Positions 9,092-17,558 of a stretch of 64,000 nucleotides of DNA are shown here, one piece after another. Source of the stretch: Aquibacillus saliphilus (GTDB lineage: Bacteria; Bacillota; Bacilli; Bacillales; Amphibacillaceae); assembly GCF_020404745.1 (NCBI RefSeq), contig NZ_JAIZAP010000003.1:1-64000 (forward strand). Reading direction: 5' to 3'. Numbering within the stretch: position 1 is the stretch's first letter; every line of letters starts with the position of its first letter. The notes beneath the pieces were generated by a model. That model was not told the origin of the DNA, did no database searches, and saw nothing but the letters and a program-made list of their open reading frames with translations. The translations under genes and the position numbers were made by a program.

Positions 9092-10864
9092 TTAGGTTCC
9101 CATATATTCTGGTTTTGAGTCATCTAGATGTTGTACTTGATAGAGACTATAGTAACCACCTTTTTTATTCATTAATTGTTGATGTGAACCTTCTTCTTTG
9201 ACAACGCCATCTTCAATTAAAATGATACGATCTGCGTGGGTAATCGTAGCAAGTCGATGTGCTACAATAAACGTTGTACGATCTGAAGCTAGTTTTTCCA
9301 ACGCTTCCTGGATCAAGTGTTCACTTTCCAAATCAAGTGCAGATGTTGCCTCATCTAAAATAAGAATTGGTGGATTTTTCAAGAAGATACGAGCAATTGC
9401 TATCCGTTGCTTTTGTCCGCCAGATAACTTGACACCACGTTCTCCAACTAACGTGTTGTATCCATTTGATAGTTTCATAATAAATTCATCTGCATTAGCT
9501 GCTTTTGCTGCCTCTATTACTTGTTCATCCGTAGCATCAGGGTTTCCCATCCGGATATTCATTGCAATTGATTCACTAAATAAAATATTGTCTTGTAAGA
9601 CCATTCCAATCTTATCTCGCAACGAGCGAGCCTCCACGTCTCTAATGTCGTACCCGTCAACCTTTATACTTCCACCAGTGACATCGTAGAGCCTAGGGAT
9701 TAAGCTGATAATGGTTGACTTTCCACCACCACTCATGCCCACTAACGCAATTGTTTCTCCTTGTTTTACTTGGAGTGATATGTTGTCCAACACTAATTCT
9801 TCTTCGTCCTCATATCTAAAAGAGACTCGATCAAATTCAATTTTTCCATCCAAATCCTTTAAGTGCTTAGCGTCTTTTTTATCAACAATATCATAATCTT
9901 CATCAATAAATTCAAACACGCGGTCCATGGAAGAAATTGATTGGACAAGGACAGTCGAAGAACTAATCAGGCGCCTTAACGGACCATAAACGCGGTCGCT
10001 ATATCCTACAAAGGCTGCAATCGTACCTACAGTAAGTCCAGAAGTAATCGCTAAATACCCCGCAAATGCAATAACAATTAGTGGTGCAATGTCTGTAATT
10101 GTATTCATTACAGCAAATGTCTTTGCATTCCATGATGTATGGTCAATAGCTTTGTTTAGAAAGTTTTTATTTTGCTGGTCAAACTGCTCTTGTTCATAAT
10201 CTTCTAAAGCAAAACTTCTTGTGACTGGTATTCCTTGAATTCGTTCATGCAAATGCCCTTGAACCTCAGCCAAAGCTTGTGACCTTTCCCCTGTCAGGCT
10301 TCTTAATTTTCCATAAAATATCCTCACTGCTATACCATATAAAGGGAATAGTGCAATAGCTACGATAGTTAATGGGATATTCATTGTAAGCATGATGGCG
10401 ATAGCGATTAGAATTGTTATCAAATCAAGCCAAATATTCATTAATCCAGTCATCACAAAATTCTTTGTTTGCTCTACATCATGAATGACTCTTGAAATAA
10501 TCTCTCCCGTTTTTGTCTGCGAGTAATAACGAAGACTGAGTCGCTGAATATGTTCAAATAATTGCTCTCTTATATCATAAAGTATTTTATTTCCAGTCCA
10601 TTGCCCTAAGTATTGTCTATAATATTCAATCGGTGGACGTAATACTAGAAATACAACGAAGGCTCCTCCCATTAGCCACATTAATTCACCTAACTTTTCT
10701 GTATCACTAAGATTTGGTGCTCCGATAATGTCATCAATCACATATTTAACTATTAATGGCATTAATAGCGGGATCCCAAATTTCAAAATCCCAATCAAAA
10801 CTGTCAATAATATTTTCCATTTATAAGGTGTTACAAACTCTAAATACCGTTTTATACTATCCAA
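9092..10864 (-). CDS. ygaD: ABC exporter with fused membrane and ATPase domains (YgaD)
   Basis: About 590 residues, close to the 580 of B. subtilis YgaD. The N-terminal half is a six-helix exporter domain; the C-terminal half is a full ATPase with Walker A GMSGGGKST, signature LSGGQKQR, Walker B ILILDEATSALD and the switch histidine in IVAHRLATI. Such half-transporters dimerise and export lipophilic compounds; the substrate is unknown. I prefer the TTG at 10864, which has AAGGAG nine bases upstream; the longer frame from ATG at 10930 has no ribosome site. It sits with the same neighbours as in B. subtilis. Confidence 0.9.
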   Translation of the reverse strand: MDSIKRYLEFVTPYKWKILLTVLIGILKFGIPLLMPLIVKYVIDDIIGAPNLSDTEKLGELMWLMGGAFVVFLVLRPPIEYYRQYLGQWTGNKILYDIREQLFEHIQRLSLRYYSQTKTGEIISRVIHDVEQTKNFVMTGLMNIWLDLITILIAIAIMLTMNIPLTIVAIALFPLYGIAVRIFYGKLRSLTGERSQALAEVQGHLHERIQGIPVTRSFALEDYEQEQFDQQNKNFLNKAIDHTSWNAKTFAVMNTITDIAPLIVIAFAGYLAITSGLTVGTIAAFVGYSDRVYGPLRRLISSSTVLVQSISSMDRVFEFIDEDYDIVDKKDAKHLKDLDGKIEFDRVSFRYEDEEELVLDNISLQVKQGETIALVGMSGGGKSTIISLIPRLYDVTGGSIKVDGYDIRDVEARSLRDKIGMVLQDNILFSESIAMNIRMGNPDATDEQVIEAAKAANADEFIMKLSNGYNTLVGERGVKLSGGQKQRIAIARIFLKNPPILILDEATSALDLESEHLIQEALEKLASDRTTFIVAHRLATITHADRIILIEDGVVKEEGSHQQLMNKKGGYYSLYQVQHLDDSKPEYMGT

Positions 10865-10960
10865 AATGTCACTCTCCTTGGTTGCCTTGGTACCTTGCCA
10901 TTTTTTTCTTCTGTACTTGAACTTCTTCATCGTGTTTTAAGACATGCCAAATTAGAATAC

Positions 10961-10986
10961 AAAAACCTTGTCTTTATGAGACAAGG
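10961..10986 (-). terminator. Terminator of ygaC
   Basis: On the minus strand CCTTGTCT/AGACAAGG is followed by five T, shortly past the ygaC stop and before ygaD. Confidence 0.8.
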
Positions 10987-11014
10987 AATTATAGTAAAAT
11001 ATAGAACTATTCAT

Positions 11015-11542
11015 TTAGCGGTAGGTTAAATATCGCTCATACCATTGATCAATAAATTCTGGCGCAAAAGGACCTTTTCTTTGTCTAACCCAATGAATTA
11101 AGTATTCTAAATTATTTTTCAAAATCCCATCAAGTACCTTTGGATAATTCATTTGATTTCGGTGTAATTCGTATTCATCTTCATCTAACAATGTGTATGT
11201 CATATCAGGAAAAACCTTCAAATCCAAATCATAGTCAATATATTTAATTGCTTCTTCTTCGAAAATAAATGGAGATCCAATATTGCAATAATAATGGATA
11301 CCTTCATTACGCAGCATGCCGATAATATTAAACCAATATTTTGAATGAAAATAGCATATGGCCGGTTCTCTCGTTACCCATGTTCTTCCATCACTTTCTG
11401 AGACAACGGTTTTATCATTAGCTCCAATAATCACGTTACTAGTACCTTTTAAAACCATACTATTCTCCCAGACGCGATGGAGTTGGCCATTATGTTTGTA
11501 GCTTTGTATTTGTATGGTAGTACCAGGTGCCGGGCCAGCCAT
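11015..11542 (-). CDS. ygaC: DUF402 nucleoside tri/diphosphatase (NtdP/YgaC)
   Basis: The 175-residue protein matches the DUF402 family, whose Staphylococcus member NtdP hydrolyses nucleoside tri- and diphosphates. Recognisable stretches are [35 protein letters not shown], and the metal-site region [25 protein letters not shown], which carries several aspartates. The ATG at 11542 (MAGPAPG) is chosen because AAAGGAAG precedes it at normal distance and it matches the family length; an upstream frame from 11572 adds 10 unlikely residues. Position beside ygaD and sspE is conserved in Bacillus. Confidence 0.9.
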   Translation of the reverse strand: MAGPAPGTTIQIQSYKHNGQLHRVWENSMVLKGTSNVIIGANDKTVVSESDGRTWVTREPAICYFHSKYWFNIIGMLRNEGIHYYCNIGSPFIFEEEAIKYIDYDLDLKVFPDMTYTLLDEDEYELHRNQMNYPKVLDGILKNNLEYLIHWVRQRKGPFAPEFIDQWYERYLTYR

Positions 11543-11697
11543 TCCTATCTTCCTTTCTATTCGTACAATCAATTATACTTATTTTAACATATATTATAAC
11601 TGTTAAAATTATTAAAAGGAAATGAAAGGCTGTATAACGATCTAGTAAAAAGATGAAATAAATTAGAACGCACGTACCAGAAATCATTTAAGGGGTA

Positions 11698-11736
11698 GAA
11701 AAGGAGCCCCCATCGGCATTGGGAGCTCCTTTTTTA
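11698..11736. terminator. Terminator downstream of sspE
   Basis: Stem AAAGGAGCCCCC/GGGAGCTCCTTT with a T-run on the plus side and a shorter one on the minus side, just past the sspE stop. Confidence 0.8.
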
Positions 11737-11756
11737 AAAATCATCCTGGCGCTTAA

Positions 11757-11939
11757 TTACTTCTTTTGTTGAGACTTTTGGTTTTGCTGTCTTACTTTCT
11801 GTGCATCGGTCTCAGAAGCAAATTCAGTACCGAATTGTTGCTGACCTTGGCCTTGTTTAGCCTGTTGGTTTTGTTGTTTCACCTTTTGAACATTTGTTCC
11901 TGCAACAGTTTTGTTTGGCTGATTATTATTTTTAGCCAT
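11757..11939 (-). CDS. sspE: Gamma-type small acid-soluble spore protein
   Basis: The 60-residue, glutamine-rich protein carries the gamma-SASP pattern: a degenerate VQKVKQQNQQAKQGQG segment, then the signature FGTEFASETDAQKVRQQNQ. Gamma-SASP is an amino-acid store made in the forespore and degraded on germination. It is shorter than the 84-residue B. subtilis SspE and has essentially one full copy of the repeat. Presence marks the organism as an endospore former. The neighbourhood (ygaC, mutY) matches B. subtilis. Confidence 0.93.
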   Translation of the reverse strand: MAKNNNQPNKTVAGTNVQKVKQQNQQAKQGQGQQQFGTEFASETDAQKVRQQNQKSQQKK

Positions 11940-12087
11940 GAGAATATCACCTCCGCAGATATTAATTTATCCATTTCATTTGATATTATCCAAACATAAT
12001 CACAAAAAATTTTTATTCCATCTATTACAGGCTAAAAATACCCAGCGAATAAACTTTTCATTATGAATTAAAATATGTTTAACAACT

Positions 12088-12124
12088 GAATCAATTTCAA
12101 GAGAAGTGCTATGAAATTGACTAA
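12088..12124. repeat. Short copy E of the AATCAATTTCATAATTA family
   Basis: GAATCAATTTCA and the inverted ATGAAATTGACTAA lie a few bases apart. It is a minimal hairpin-like member of the family, directly upstream of the small gene at 12151. Confidence 0.45.
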
Positions 12125-12150
12125 ACTACTTGAAATGGAGATGTATGAAT

Positions 12151-12327
12151 ATGTACAAAGGTAGAGACATGACGGCATTATCAATGATGGGAAAAACAGA
12201 TTGGGACAAGCAAGAATTGACTTATTTCCACCATGCACTTACTCAAATTCTCCCTTATTTAAATGAAGAAGGTACCACCATCTTAAGAGAGATAAATGCA
12301 GAAATGCACAATAGAAGCAAACTTTAA
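12151..12327 (+). CDS. Short conserved cytosolic protein, possibly YfhS-like
   Basis: The 58-residue frame starts MYKGRDMTALSMMGKTDWDKQELTYFHHA. I recall similar short cytosolic proteins in Bacillaceae near mutY, and B. subtilis has yfhS in this region, but the identity is not certain. It is soluble and helical, with a charged C-terminus. Start choice is ambiguous: a GGAG motif lies 10 bases before the ATG at 12151 and 4 bases before an ATG at 12145. Function unknown. Confidence 0.6.
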   Translation: MYKGRDMTALSMMGKTDWDKQELTYFHHALTQILPYLNEEGTTILREINAEMHNRSKL

Positions 12328-12361
12328 GTCAGCTAGAAAGATTGTGTTGAAAAAAGATAGG

Positions 12362-12762
12362 GAATTTCTATAAAATGCGACGTAACTTTATCGTGACTTT
12401 TCTTTCATTCTTTATAAGATGAGTGGTTAAATCAGCGCTGCGGAAATACACTTCGCTTTCCGCGGGTGGCTGCTGAGCCTCCTCGTGCTTCGCACTGCGG
12501 GGTCTCATCTATGCCTTTCCTCCCGCAGGAGTCTTCGTGTATTTCCTCCGCTAGTAAATGTGGTTTGGTCAATTAAATTTCTTGATTGATTTTCACATAA
12601 TAACGAGTTGTTTGGAGCGGAGGGCAGTCGACTCCTGCGGGAAAAGCAACAGCTGAAAATCCCGCAGGAAGCGGTTTTCTTCCGAGGAAGTTGAAGCGTT
12701 GCCCGCGGAAAGCGACTGGCCGGAGCGGAAATCAACATTGCAGTTACGTCGCAATTTCTATC
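12362..12762. mobile_element. GC-rich palindromic MITE-like element, copy 1
   Basis: The element is bounded by inverted TGCGACGTAACT (12376-12387) and AGTTACGTCGCA (12742-12753). The interior is strikingly GC-rich compared with its surroundings and contains nested inverted segments such as CTTCGCTTTCCGCGGGTGG and CCTCCCGCAGGAGTCTTCG. AATTTCTAT flanks both ends and could be a target duplication or part of the terminal repeat. A related copy in opposite orientation lies at 54417-54891. No transposase is encoded; open frames inside are artefacts of GC bias. Confidence 0.72.
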
Positions 12763-12808
12763 AACTGCGGAGGTTTATAACCAACAACATTTACGAAAAG
12801 ACCAAAAA

Positions 12809-12912
12809 ACACAAGCGCCTCAGTCACCCTAGGCAATAAGTCGAACCTGTATGTGGTGCTTTTGCCACAACAAAGAGTAGACCTCAGACTGGTAGGCGCT
12901 AGAGCTAGACAT
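12809..12912. repeat. GGCGC...GAGCTAGACAT dispersed element, copy 1
   Basis: Runs from ACAAGCGCC to GGTAGGCGCTAGAGCTAGACAT, with an internal hairpin TGTGGTGCTTTTGCCACAA. The ends GCGCC and GGCGC are inverted. Further copies are near 16.1, 42.8, 50.3 and 62.0 kb. Confidence 0.65.
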
Positions 12913-12942
12913 TAGTACGCAATTAGAAATAAGCAATATAAC

Positions 12943-14025
12943 TCACCGTAAGTGTTTTAAAATCTTTTGGTGAGGAACAGGGAATGGATATTCTTCTAAT
13001 TTTTCTAATGATACAAACACTGCATCACTGTTGGATAATTCCCCTCTCACAACGCTTGCATCATAGACATCCAACTGCCAAATGATGTGAGAAAATACGT
13101 GTTTAATTTTATTACTATTCCTATTCACATTAACCTTTAGTCCGTATATTTGTTCTAACCATTCCTCACTGTGTTCAAGGTCAACCTCATCTAATGGAGC
13201 CATTGGGAATTGCCACATATTGGCGAGTAAACCTTTTTCGGATCGTTTTTCAATTAAAAAATTACCATTAGAATCTTTAATTACAAAAACATGATAAGGA
13301 ATCGTCTTTTGCTTCTTTTTCTTTGATTTGACAGGAAGTTGGTCTTGTCGACCTGCCTCATATGCCTGGCAATGTTCCTGAACAGGGCATAACAGACAAT
13401 TTGGAGTTCTCGGCGTACAAATAACTGCTCCAAGTTCCATTAACCCTTGATTAAATGCAGACGGGTTATCTTTTGAGATAATTTGACTGACACACTGTTC
13501 AAATAAGTTTCTCACACTTTGTTTAGCAATGTCTTCGTCGATTAAAAGAATTCTTGATAATACTCGCATGACATTACCATCAACAGCTGGCTCAGGTATA
13601 TCATAAGCGATACTCAAGATTGCACCCTTTGTATAGGGACCGACACCTTTTAACGATCCAAGTTGTTTTGTTTCTGAAGGTACTTTGCTATTATAAGAAG
13701 TAACAACTTCTCGAACAGCGTTTTGTAAGTTCCTTGCACGGGAATAGTACCCTAGACCTTCCCAAGCTTTTAATACTTCTTGTTCTTCTGCATCTGCAAG
13801 GTCACTTAAGGTTGGAAACTTTTCAATAAATTGCTTAAAATAAGGTATGACTGTATCTACTTTGGTTTGTTGAAGCATAATTTCAGACACCCATACTTTA
13901 TAAGGGTCTTTATCTTTGCGCCAAGGAAGGATTCGTTGTTCCTTTTCAAACCAATGAATTAAATCATTTTGAAACTGTTCTATTTTTACATTTTCTACAA
14001 GTTTATTTGCTTGATCGTTTGGCAC
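12943..14025 (-). CDS. mutY: A/G-specific adenine glycosylase MutY
   Basis: The 360-residue protein removes adenine mispaired with 8-oxoguanine. Domains in order are the HhH-GPD fold with LKGVGPYTKGAIL and catalytic aspartate in PAVDGNVMRVLSR, a [4Fe-4S] loop with the spacing CX6CX2CX5C (CTPRTPNCLLCPVQEHC), and a C-terminal NUDIX-like domain that reads 8-oxoG (from about residue 240). The start is GTG at 14025, after AAGGATGA. It is divergent from yfhP, as in B. subtilis. Confidence 0.96.
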   Translation of the reverse strand: MPNDQANKLVENVKIEQFQNDLIHWFEKEQRILPWRKDKDPYKVWVSEIMLQQTKVDTVIPYFKQFIEKFPTLSDLADAEEQEVLKAWEGLGYYSRARNLQNAVREVVTSYNSKVPSETKQLGSLKGVGPYTKGAILSIAYDIPEPAVDGNVMRVLSRILLIDEDIAKQSVRNLFEQCVSQIISKDNPSAFNQGLMELGAVICTPRTPNCLLCPVQEHCQAYEAGRQDQLPVKSKKKKQKTIPYHVFVIKDSNGNFLIEKRSEKGLLANMWQFPMAPLDEVDLEHSEEWLEQIYGLKVNVNRNSNKIKHVFSHIIWQLDVYDASVVRGELSNSDAVFVSLEKLEEYPFPVPHQKILKHLR

Positions 14026-14116
14026 AATGCTTCATCCTTCGTGTTACAATAAATTTGTTATGGAATAGCTGATAATCTTTAGCTAATCATCGTTAATGAT
14101 TGCTTTTTGTTACTGA

Positions 14117-14180
14117 GTTAAATTTCATAATTAGACGATAAAGCTATATCCTAACAACATAATTATGAAATTGATTAACC
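14117..14180. repeat. AATCAATTTCATAATTA family, copy B
   Basis: GTTAAATTTCATAATTA and the inverted TAATTATGAAATTGATTAACC enclose about 30 bases that include CTATATCCTAACAACAT, similar to the interior of copy A. It lies in the divergent mutY/yfhP intergenic region. Confidence 0.65.
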
Positions 14181-14318
14181 TTATATTGAAAAATTCAAGG
14201 CGCGCCCAATATATATCGAATTAATTCACACGCACTTATATTATCATCAGATTTACTTTAAGTGAAACCCTATTTTAGTTGAATTCACGAAGAAATAGAA
14301 AAAGGAGGAACCATTTGG

Positions 14319-15311
14319 ATGGATACAGGAACCCATATTGTTATGGGGGTTGCTTTGGGTGGAATAGCCACTCTTGATCCCGTAGTACAAAATGACCCTA
14401 CTTTGTTCAACGCTATCATGATCGGTACAGTATTAGGTTCACATGCTCCTGATTTCGATACCGTTCTTAAATTAAAAAATAATGCAGTTTACCTGCGACA
14501 TCACCGCGGAATTACACATTCCATGCCGGCAGTTGCCTTATGGGGCATAGGTCTAGCAGCGCTGATTTATGCATTCACGCCAGAAGTTAGTTTCCTACAT
14601 CTATGGCTATGGACATTTTTAGCAGTTATTCTGCATGTTTTAGTCGATGTCTTTAATGCTTATGGGACCCAGGCATACCGGCCATTTACACGTAGATGGG
14701 TTGCTTATGGCTTTATTAATACTTTTGATCCCTACATCTTCTCGTTGCATATTGTCGGTATTGTTGCATGGATGCTTGGGGCTGAGCCAGGATTCACTTG
14801 GTTAACCATTTATGCGATTATCCTACTTTATTACATCAAACGGTATTTGGATAAGCGTGAATTAGTCAGGAAAGTCCATCAACATTTTGATGCTGTTGAA
14901 CAAATTGCAACATCTCCAACACTAAAGCATAATGTATGGCGATTGGCAATTACGACTGCTAATAACTTCTATGTTGGCAAAGCGGAAAATGGCCATATAG
15001 AAATTGTGGATGAGTTTGAAAGAGTATTTTTACCGAACAATAAAATTATTGATAAAGCAAAACAAGATAAGAATATCTCCGCTTTTCTTTCTTTTTCACC
15101 TGTATATCGGTGGGAAATTAATAGTTATGATGACTTCACAGAAGTAAGGTTTATTGACTTAAGATATCGATCAAAGGAGCATTATCCATTTGTTGCTGTT
15201 GTTCAGATTGATGACAACATGAGAATTATGAGTTCCTATACTGGATGGATATTCTCTGAACAGAAACTACAAAGTAAACTTCTTTTGGATGAGAGTCCCC
15301 CGTCTATTTAG
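14319..15311 (+). CDS. yfhP: YfhP family membrane metal-dependent hydrolase
   Basis: The 330-residue protein belongs to the YdjM/YfhP family of membrane proteins with a histidine/aspartate motif. It begins MDTGTHIVMGVALGG, with SHAPDFDT and HHRGITHSMP giving the likely metal ligands. Four or so hydrophobic segments lie between about residues 65 and 180, followed by a soluble C-terminal domain of about 150 residues. In B. subtilis YfhP acts as a regulator of the neighbouring yfhO-type genes, while the family fold suggests hydrolase activity; neither is proven here. The start follows AAAGGAGGAA. Confidence 0.86.
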   Translation: MDTGTHIVMGVALGGIATLDPVVQNDPTLFNAIMIGTVLGSHAPDFDTVLKLKNNAVYLRHHRGITHSMPAVALWGIGLAALIYAFTPEVSFLHLWLWTFLAVILHVLVDVFNAYGTQAYRPFTRRWVAYGFINTFDPYIFSLHIVGIVAWMLGAEPGFTWLTIYAIILLYYIKRYLDKRELVRKVHQHFDAVEQIATSPTLKHNVWRLAITTANNFYVGKAENGHIEIVDEFERVFLPNNKIIDKAKQDKNISAFLSFSPVYRWEINSYDDFTEVRFIDLRYRSKEHYPFVAVVQIDDNMRIMSSYTGWIFSEQKLQSKLLLDESPPSI

Positions 15312-15329
15312 AACAGAAAACTAACTTAA

Positions 15330-15369
15330 AATAAGAAGGCTGACTGCTTGATAGCGTCAGCCTCTTCTT
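15330..15369. terminator. Bidirectional terminator between yfhP and yfhJ
   Basis: Stem AAGAAGGCTGAC/GTCAGCCTCTTCTT. The yfhJ stop codon lies at its right edge. Confidence 0.75.
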
Positions 15370-15634
15370 AATGCAGCTTTTTATTTTTTTCAAATAATTC
15401 TCGATATTTCGGGTTATGTTCTGCAAATTCATGTAATTTCGGGCCATAATGATCAATCCAGCGCAGCACAATCTGTTCAGTAACTTCTTTTCCTGCATAT
15501 TCACGACCAGCTTTCGCTCTTGTCGAATCGAAGTCTTCCCAAAGTAATTCCACCCAAGTGATCGCCTGATCAATTGTAAGCTTTTCATTTTTATTATATA
15601 ACCGCTCCGCTAAGCGTTTGATTATGTCTTGCAT
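15368..15634 (-). CDS. yfhJ: WVELL protein YfhJ
   Basis: An 88-residue protein, the same length as B. subtilis YfhJ, with the family's eponymous WVELLWEDFDSTRAKAG and a C-terminal VLRWIDHYGPKLHEF. Function is unknown. The ATG at 15634 is preferred because a GAGGTGA ribosome site precedes it; the longer frame from 15712 has no such site. Its place between yfhP and sspK is conserved. Confidence 0.9.
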   Translation of the reverse strand: MQDIIKRLAERLYNKNEKLTIDQAITWVELLWEDFDSTRAKAGREYAGKEVTEQIVLRWIDHYGPKLHEFAEHNPKYRELFEKNKKLH

Positions 15635-15792
15635 AGCTATTTTCACCTCAGTTTTCCTATCTGGATCGTTTAGTAATATCCAAAACTTAACTGTCATTGT
15701 ACCACATAACATGCTTCAATTTTGCGCAAATTAAAGATGCATTACTTAGCAAAAGTAGTGCAGTGCATGTTACTGTTCGGGAGGTTTGAACA

Positions 15793-15933
15793 ATGCGTAA
15801 TAAGAAGAAAGGTTTTCCTTTGAAAAATATGGACGGCGAACCACGTGCTAAGGCGAAATACAGCCCGCAAAGAGCAAATGGAACGACCAATACTGATCCC
15901 CAAGGACGAATGCAAAAATCTTCCAAACGCTAA
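15793..15933 (+). CDS. sspK: Small acid-soluble spore protein K
   Basis: The 46-residue frame starts MRNKKKGFPLKNMDGEPRAK and ends with a basic SSKR tail. It matches SspK (start MRNKAKGFP in B. subtilis, NGETNTxPQxRM core). SspK is a minor spore protein made in the forespore. A GGGAGG ribosome site lies before the ATG. The following gene starts 20 bases downstream, so the two may form an operon. Confidence 0.9.
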   Translation: MRNKKKGFPLKNMDGEPRAKAKYSPQRANGTTNTDPQGRMQKSSKR

Positions 15934-15953
15934 ATTATTAGGAGGAATCAGTC

Positions 15954-16121
15954 ATGGCCAAAGGCCGTAATCAGCATAAACCATTCTTTGCTAATCTTTA
16001 TCAAGATCCGTTTCAATCACCCCGTGCAAGTCATAAACACACTGGCCATCAAGTGAATGGTGAAACAAAGAAGAGCCAGTCAGAGATTATCACTGAAGTT
16101 CAAATGAATAAACGAGCATAA
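15954..16121 (+). CDS. YpzG-like short protein
   Basis: The 55-residue frame contains FQSPRASHKHTGHQVNGETK and IITEVQMNKR, which match the YpzG family (Bacillaceae proteins of about 50 residues of unknown role; some are sporulation-associated). A strong GGAGGAATC ribosome site precedes the ATG. It lies directly behind sspK, consistent with forespore expression. I am sure of the reading frame and moderately sure of the family. Confidence 0.75.
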   Translation: MAKGRNQHKPFFANLYQDPFQSPRASHKHTGHQVNGETKKSQSEIITEVQMNKRA

Positions 16122-16150
16122 ACAAAAGCACTGGCGCCGGAGCTAGACAT
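16122..16150. repeat. GGCGC...GAGCTAGACAT element, truncated copy 2
   Basis: AAAGCACTGGCGCCGGAGCTAGACAT retains the two ends of the element with the interior deleted. Confidence 0.55.
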
Positions 16151-16170
16151 GGCTAACCTAGACAAAAAGA

Positions 16171-16205
16171 AGAGAGGTACAGTCCTAAGTCGACTGTACC
16201 CTCTT
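16171..16205. terminator. Bidirectional terminator between ypzG-like gene and yfhH
   Basis: Stem AGAGGTACAGTC/GACTGTACCCTCT with T-run to the right. The last codons of yfhH lie inside it. Confidence 0.8.
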
Positions 16206-16523
16206 TCCAAAAACAGAAATTGGTATCGCTTCTTGTTTTTCATACTTCTGACCTAACAAATTGATTCGATACCCCCAGGCAAACACTCCATTCATATAAC
16301 TAATCACAAACGTCTGTCCAGGATCACCGTCGAGCTCATAAACTTCTCCAGCTTTAAAATCACCCGGGTTTAGCATATAGGCAATAGCCATTTGTACTTT
16401 TCTTTCATATATTGCGTACTCACTTACATTTCCCATTTGCTCAGCTTTTTGAGCCTTCTCTTTTAATGTTGCTACTTCGTCTCTAAGCTGTTCCACTGTA
16501 TATTCACTGTATCTCGTTTCCAT
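16185..16523 (-). CDS. yfhH: YfhH family protein (DUF1811)
   Basis: The 112-residue protein matches YfhH: METRYSEYTVEQLRDEV at the start, a coiled helical N-terminus (about residues 8-45), the AIAYMLNPGDFKAGEVYEL linker and a small beta domain with FVISYMNGVFAWGYR. Function is unknown. The ATG at 16523 is chosen because AAGGTG lies directly before it; the GTG of the longer frame is part of that ribosome site. Its place next to recX and sspK is conserved. Confidence 0.9.
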   Translation of the reverse strand: METRYSEYTVEQLRDEVATLKEKAQKAEQMGNVSEYAIYERKVQMAIAYMLNPGDFKAGEVYELDGDPGQTFVISYMNGVFAWGYRINLLGQKYEKQEAIPISVFGKRVQST

Positions 16524-16725
16524 ATTTTTCACCTTCCCAAATGAAGTTATTGTTTAACAAGACCTTCTATCTATAGATATCCATTCTGAGGTCTTAAGTA
16601 GCAATGATTGCAACTAGCGCGAAACTCGCCTTAAAATTAAATTTCTGTATTCAATACTCTTGAATGTGTATAATCAAAATGAAATGCATTATAAAACATC
16701 CTACATAAATAAAGGAGTACCTTAC

Positions 16726-17517
16726 ATGTTGAAGTTATTTGTAACAGATCTTGATGGAACATTATTGGACAACCACCGATATGTTAAAGAAGAGAATATA
16801 CTAGCCATCCAAACATTAATTGAAAATGATGTTGAATTTGCAATCGCAACTGGTAGAATGGATCGCGATATTATTGAGATTCTGAAAAAAGTCAACCAAA
16901 CTGGTCATAGAGTTAGTCAAAATGGAGGATTTGTTCATGACAAGGATGGAAGCTTACTTTTCTCTGAGACGTTCTCTGATGATTTAAGTAAACGACTCCA
17001 TCAATCAATCTCTACTCATTCGTCCTTTTATTCTGTTACCACCGCAGACGAGGTTTATGTAACTGAGAAGACACCAATGGTGAAGCAATTTGAGAAATTA
17101 GCATATTTCCCATTAACAGAGTTTGCTGATGTTGCTGATCATTATGGTAGTACTATATTTCCGGCAAAGTTTAATATTATTGGAAAAACCGAAGACATAA
17201 TAGCGATTCAGGAAAAAGTAAATCAAGAGCTAGGATTGGAAATGGAAAGTTACTTATCTGATAAATATTGTGTTGATTTTGTACCCAAGGGTGTAAGCAA
17301 AGCACTTGGACTGTCTCATTTAATTGATAAACTCGAAATGAAGGCTGATGAAATTGCTGTTATTGGCGATTCACACAATGACATTCCAATGCTCGAAATG
17401 ACACCACACAGCTATGCGATGTCCACTGCCCATCCTGAGGTTAAAGAAAAAGCTTCTTATGTCGTTGATCATGTTCATGAAGCCATTAATCACTTAAGGA
17501 ACAAAGAATTATTTTAA
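16726..17517 (+). CDS. Cof-type HAD-IIB hydrolase
   Basis: The 263-residue protein is a haloacid-dehalogenase superfamily phosphatase of the Cof/IIB type. Motif I is FVTDLDGTLLD, motif II AIATGRMD, the motif III lysine lies in the GVSKALGLSHL region, and motif IV is IGDSHNDIPML. An alpha/beta cap sits between motifs II and III. Family members dephosphorylate sugar phosphates and flavin or pyridoxal phosphates; the substrate here is unknown. The ATG at 16726 follows AAAGGAG; the longer frame to 16660 lacks a ribosome site. Confidence 0.9.
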   Translation: MLKLFVTDLDGTLLDNHRYVKEENILAIQTLIENDVEFAIATGRMDRDIIEILKKVNQTGHRVSQNGGFVHDKDGSLLFSETFSDDLSKRLHQSISTHSSFYSVTTADEVYVTEKTPMVKQFEKLAYFPLTEFADVADHYGSTIFPAKFNIIGKTEDIIAIQEKVNQELGLEMESYLSDKYCVDFVPKGVSKALGLSHLIDKLEMKADEIAVIGDSHNDIPMLEMTPHSYAMSTAHPEVKEKASYVVDHVHEAINHLRNKELF

Positions 17518-17528
17518 GTGTTTTGTTT

Positions 17529-17551
17529 GCGCGCGATAACAAATCGCGTGC
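17529..17551. terminator. Hairpin between HAD hydrolase and recX
   Basis: GCGCGCGAT/ATCGCGTGC followed by a T-rich stretch. Confidence 0.6.
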
Positions 17552-17558
17552 TTTATCT

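Noticed and set aside
12505-12738. Open frame of 77 codons on the minus strand
   Set aside because: It lies wholly inside the GC-rich repeat element and is a product of its base composition.
15687-15926. Minus-strand frame of 79 codons
   Set aside because: It is antisense to sspK, whose plus-strand frame has a ribosome site and a clear family match.
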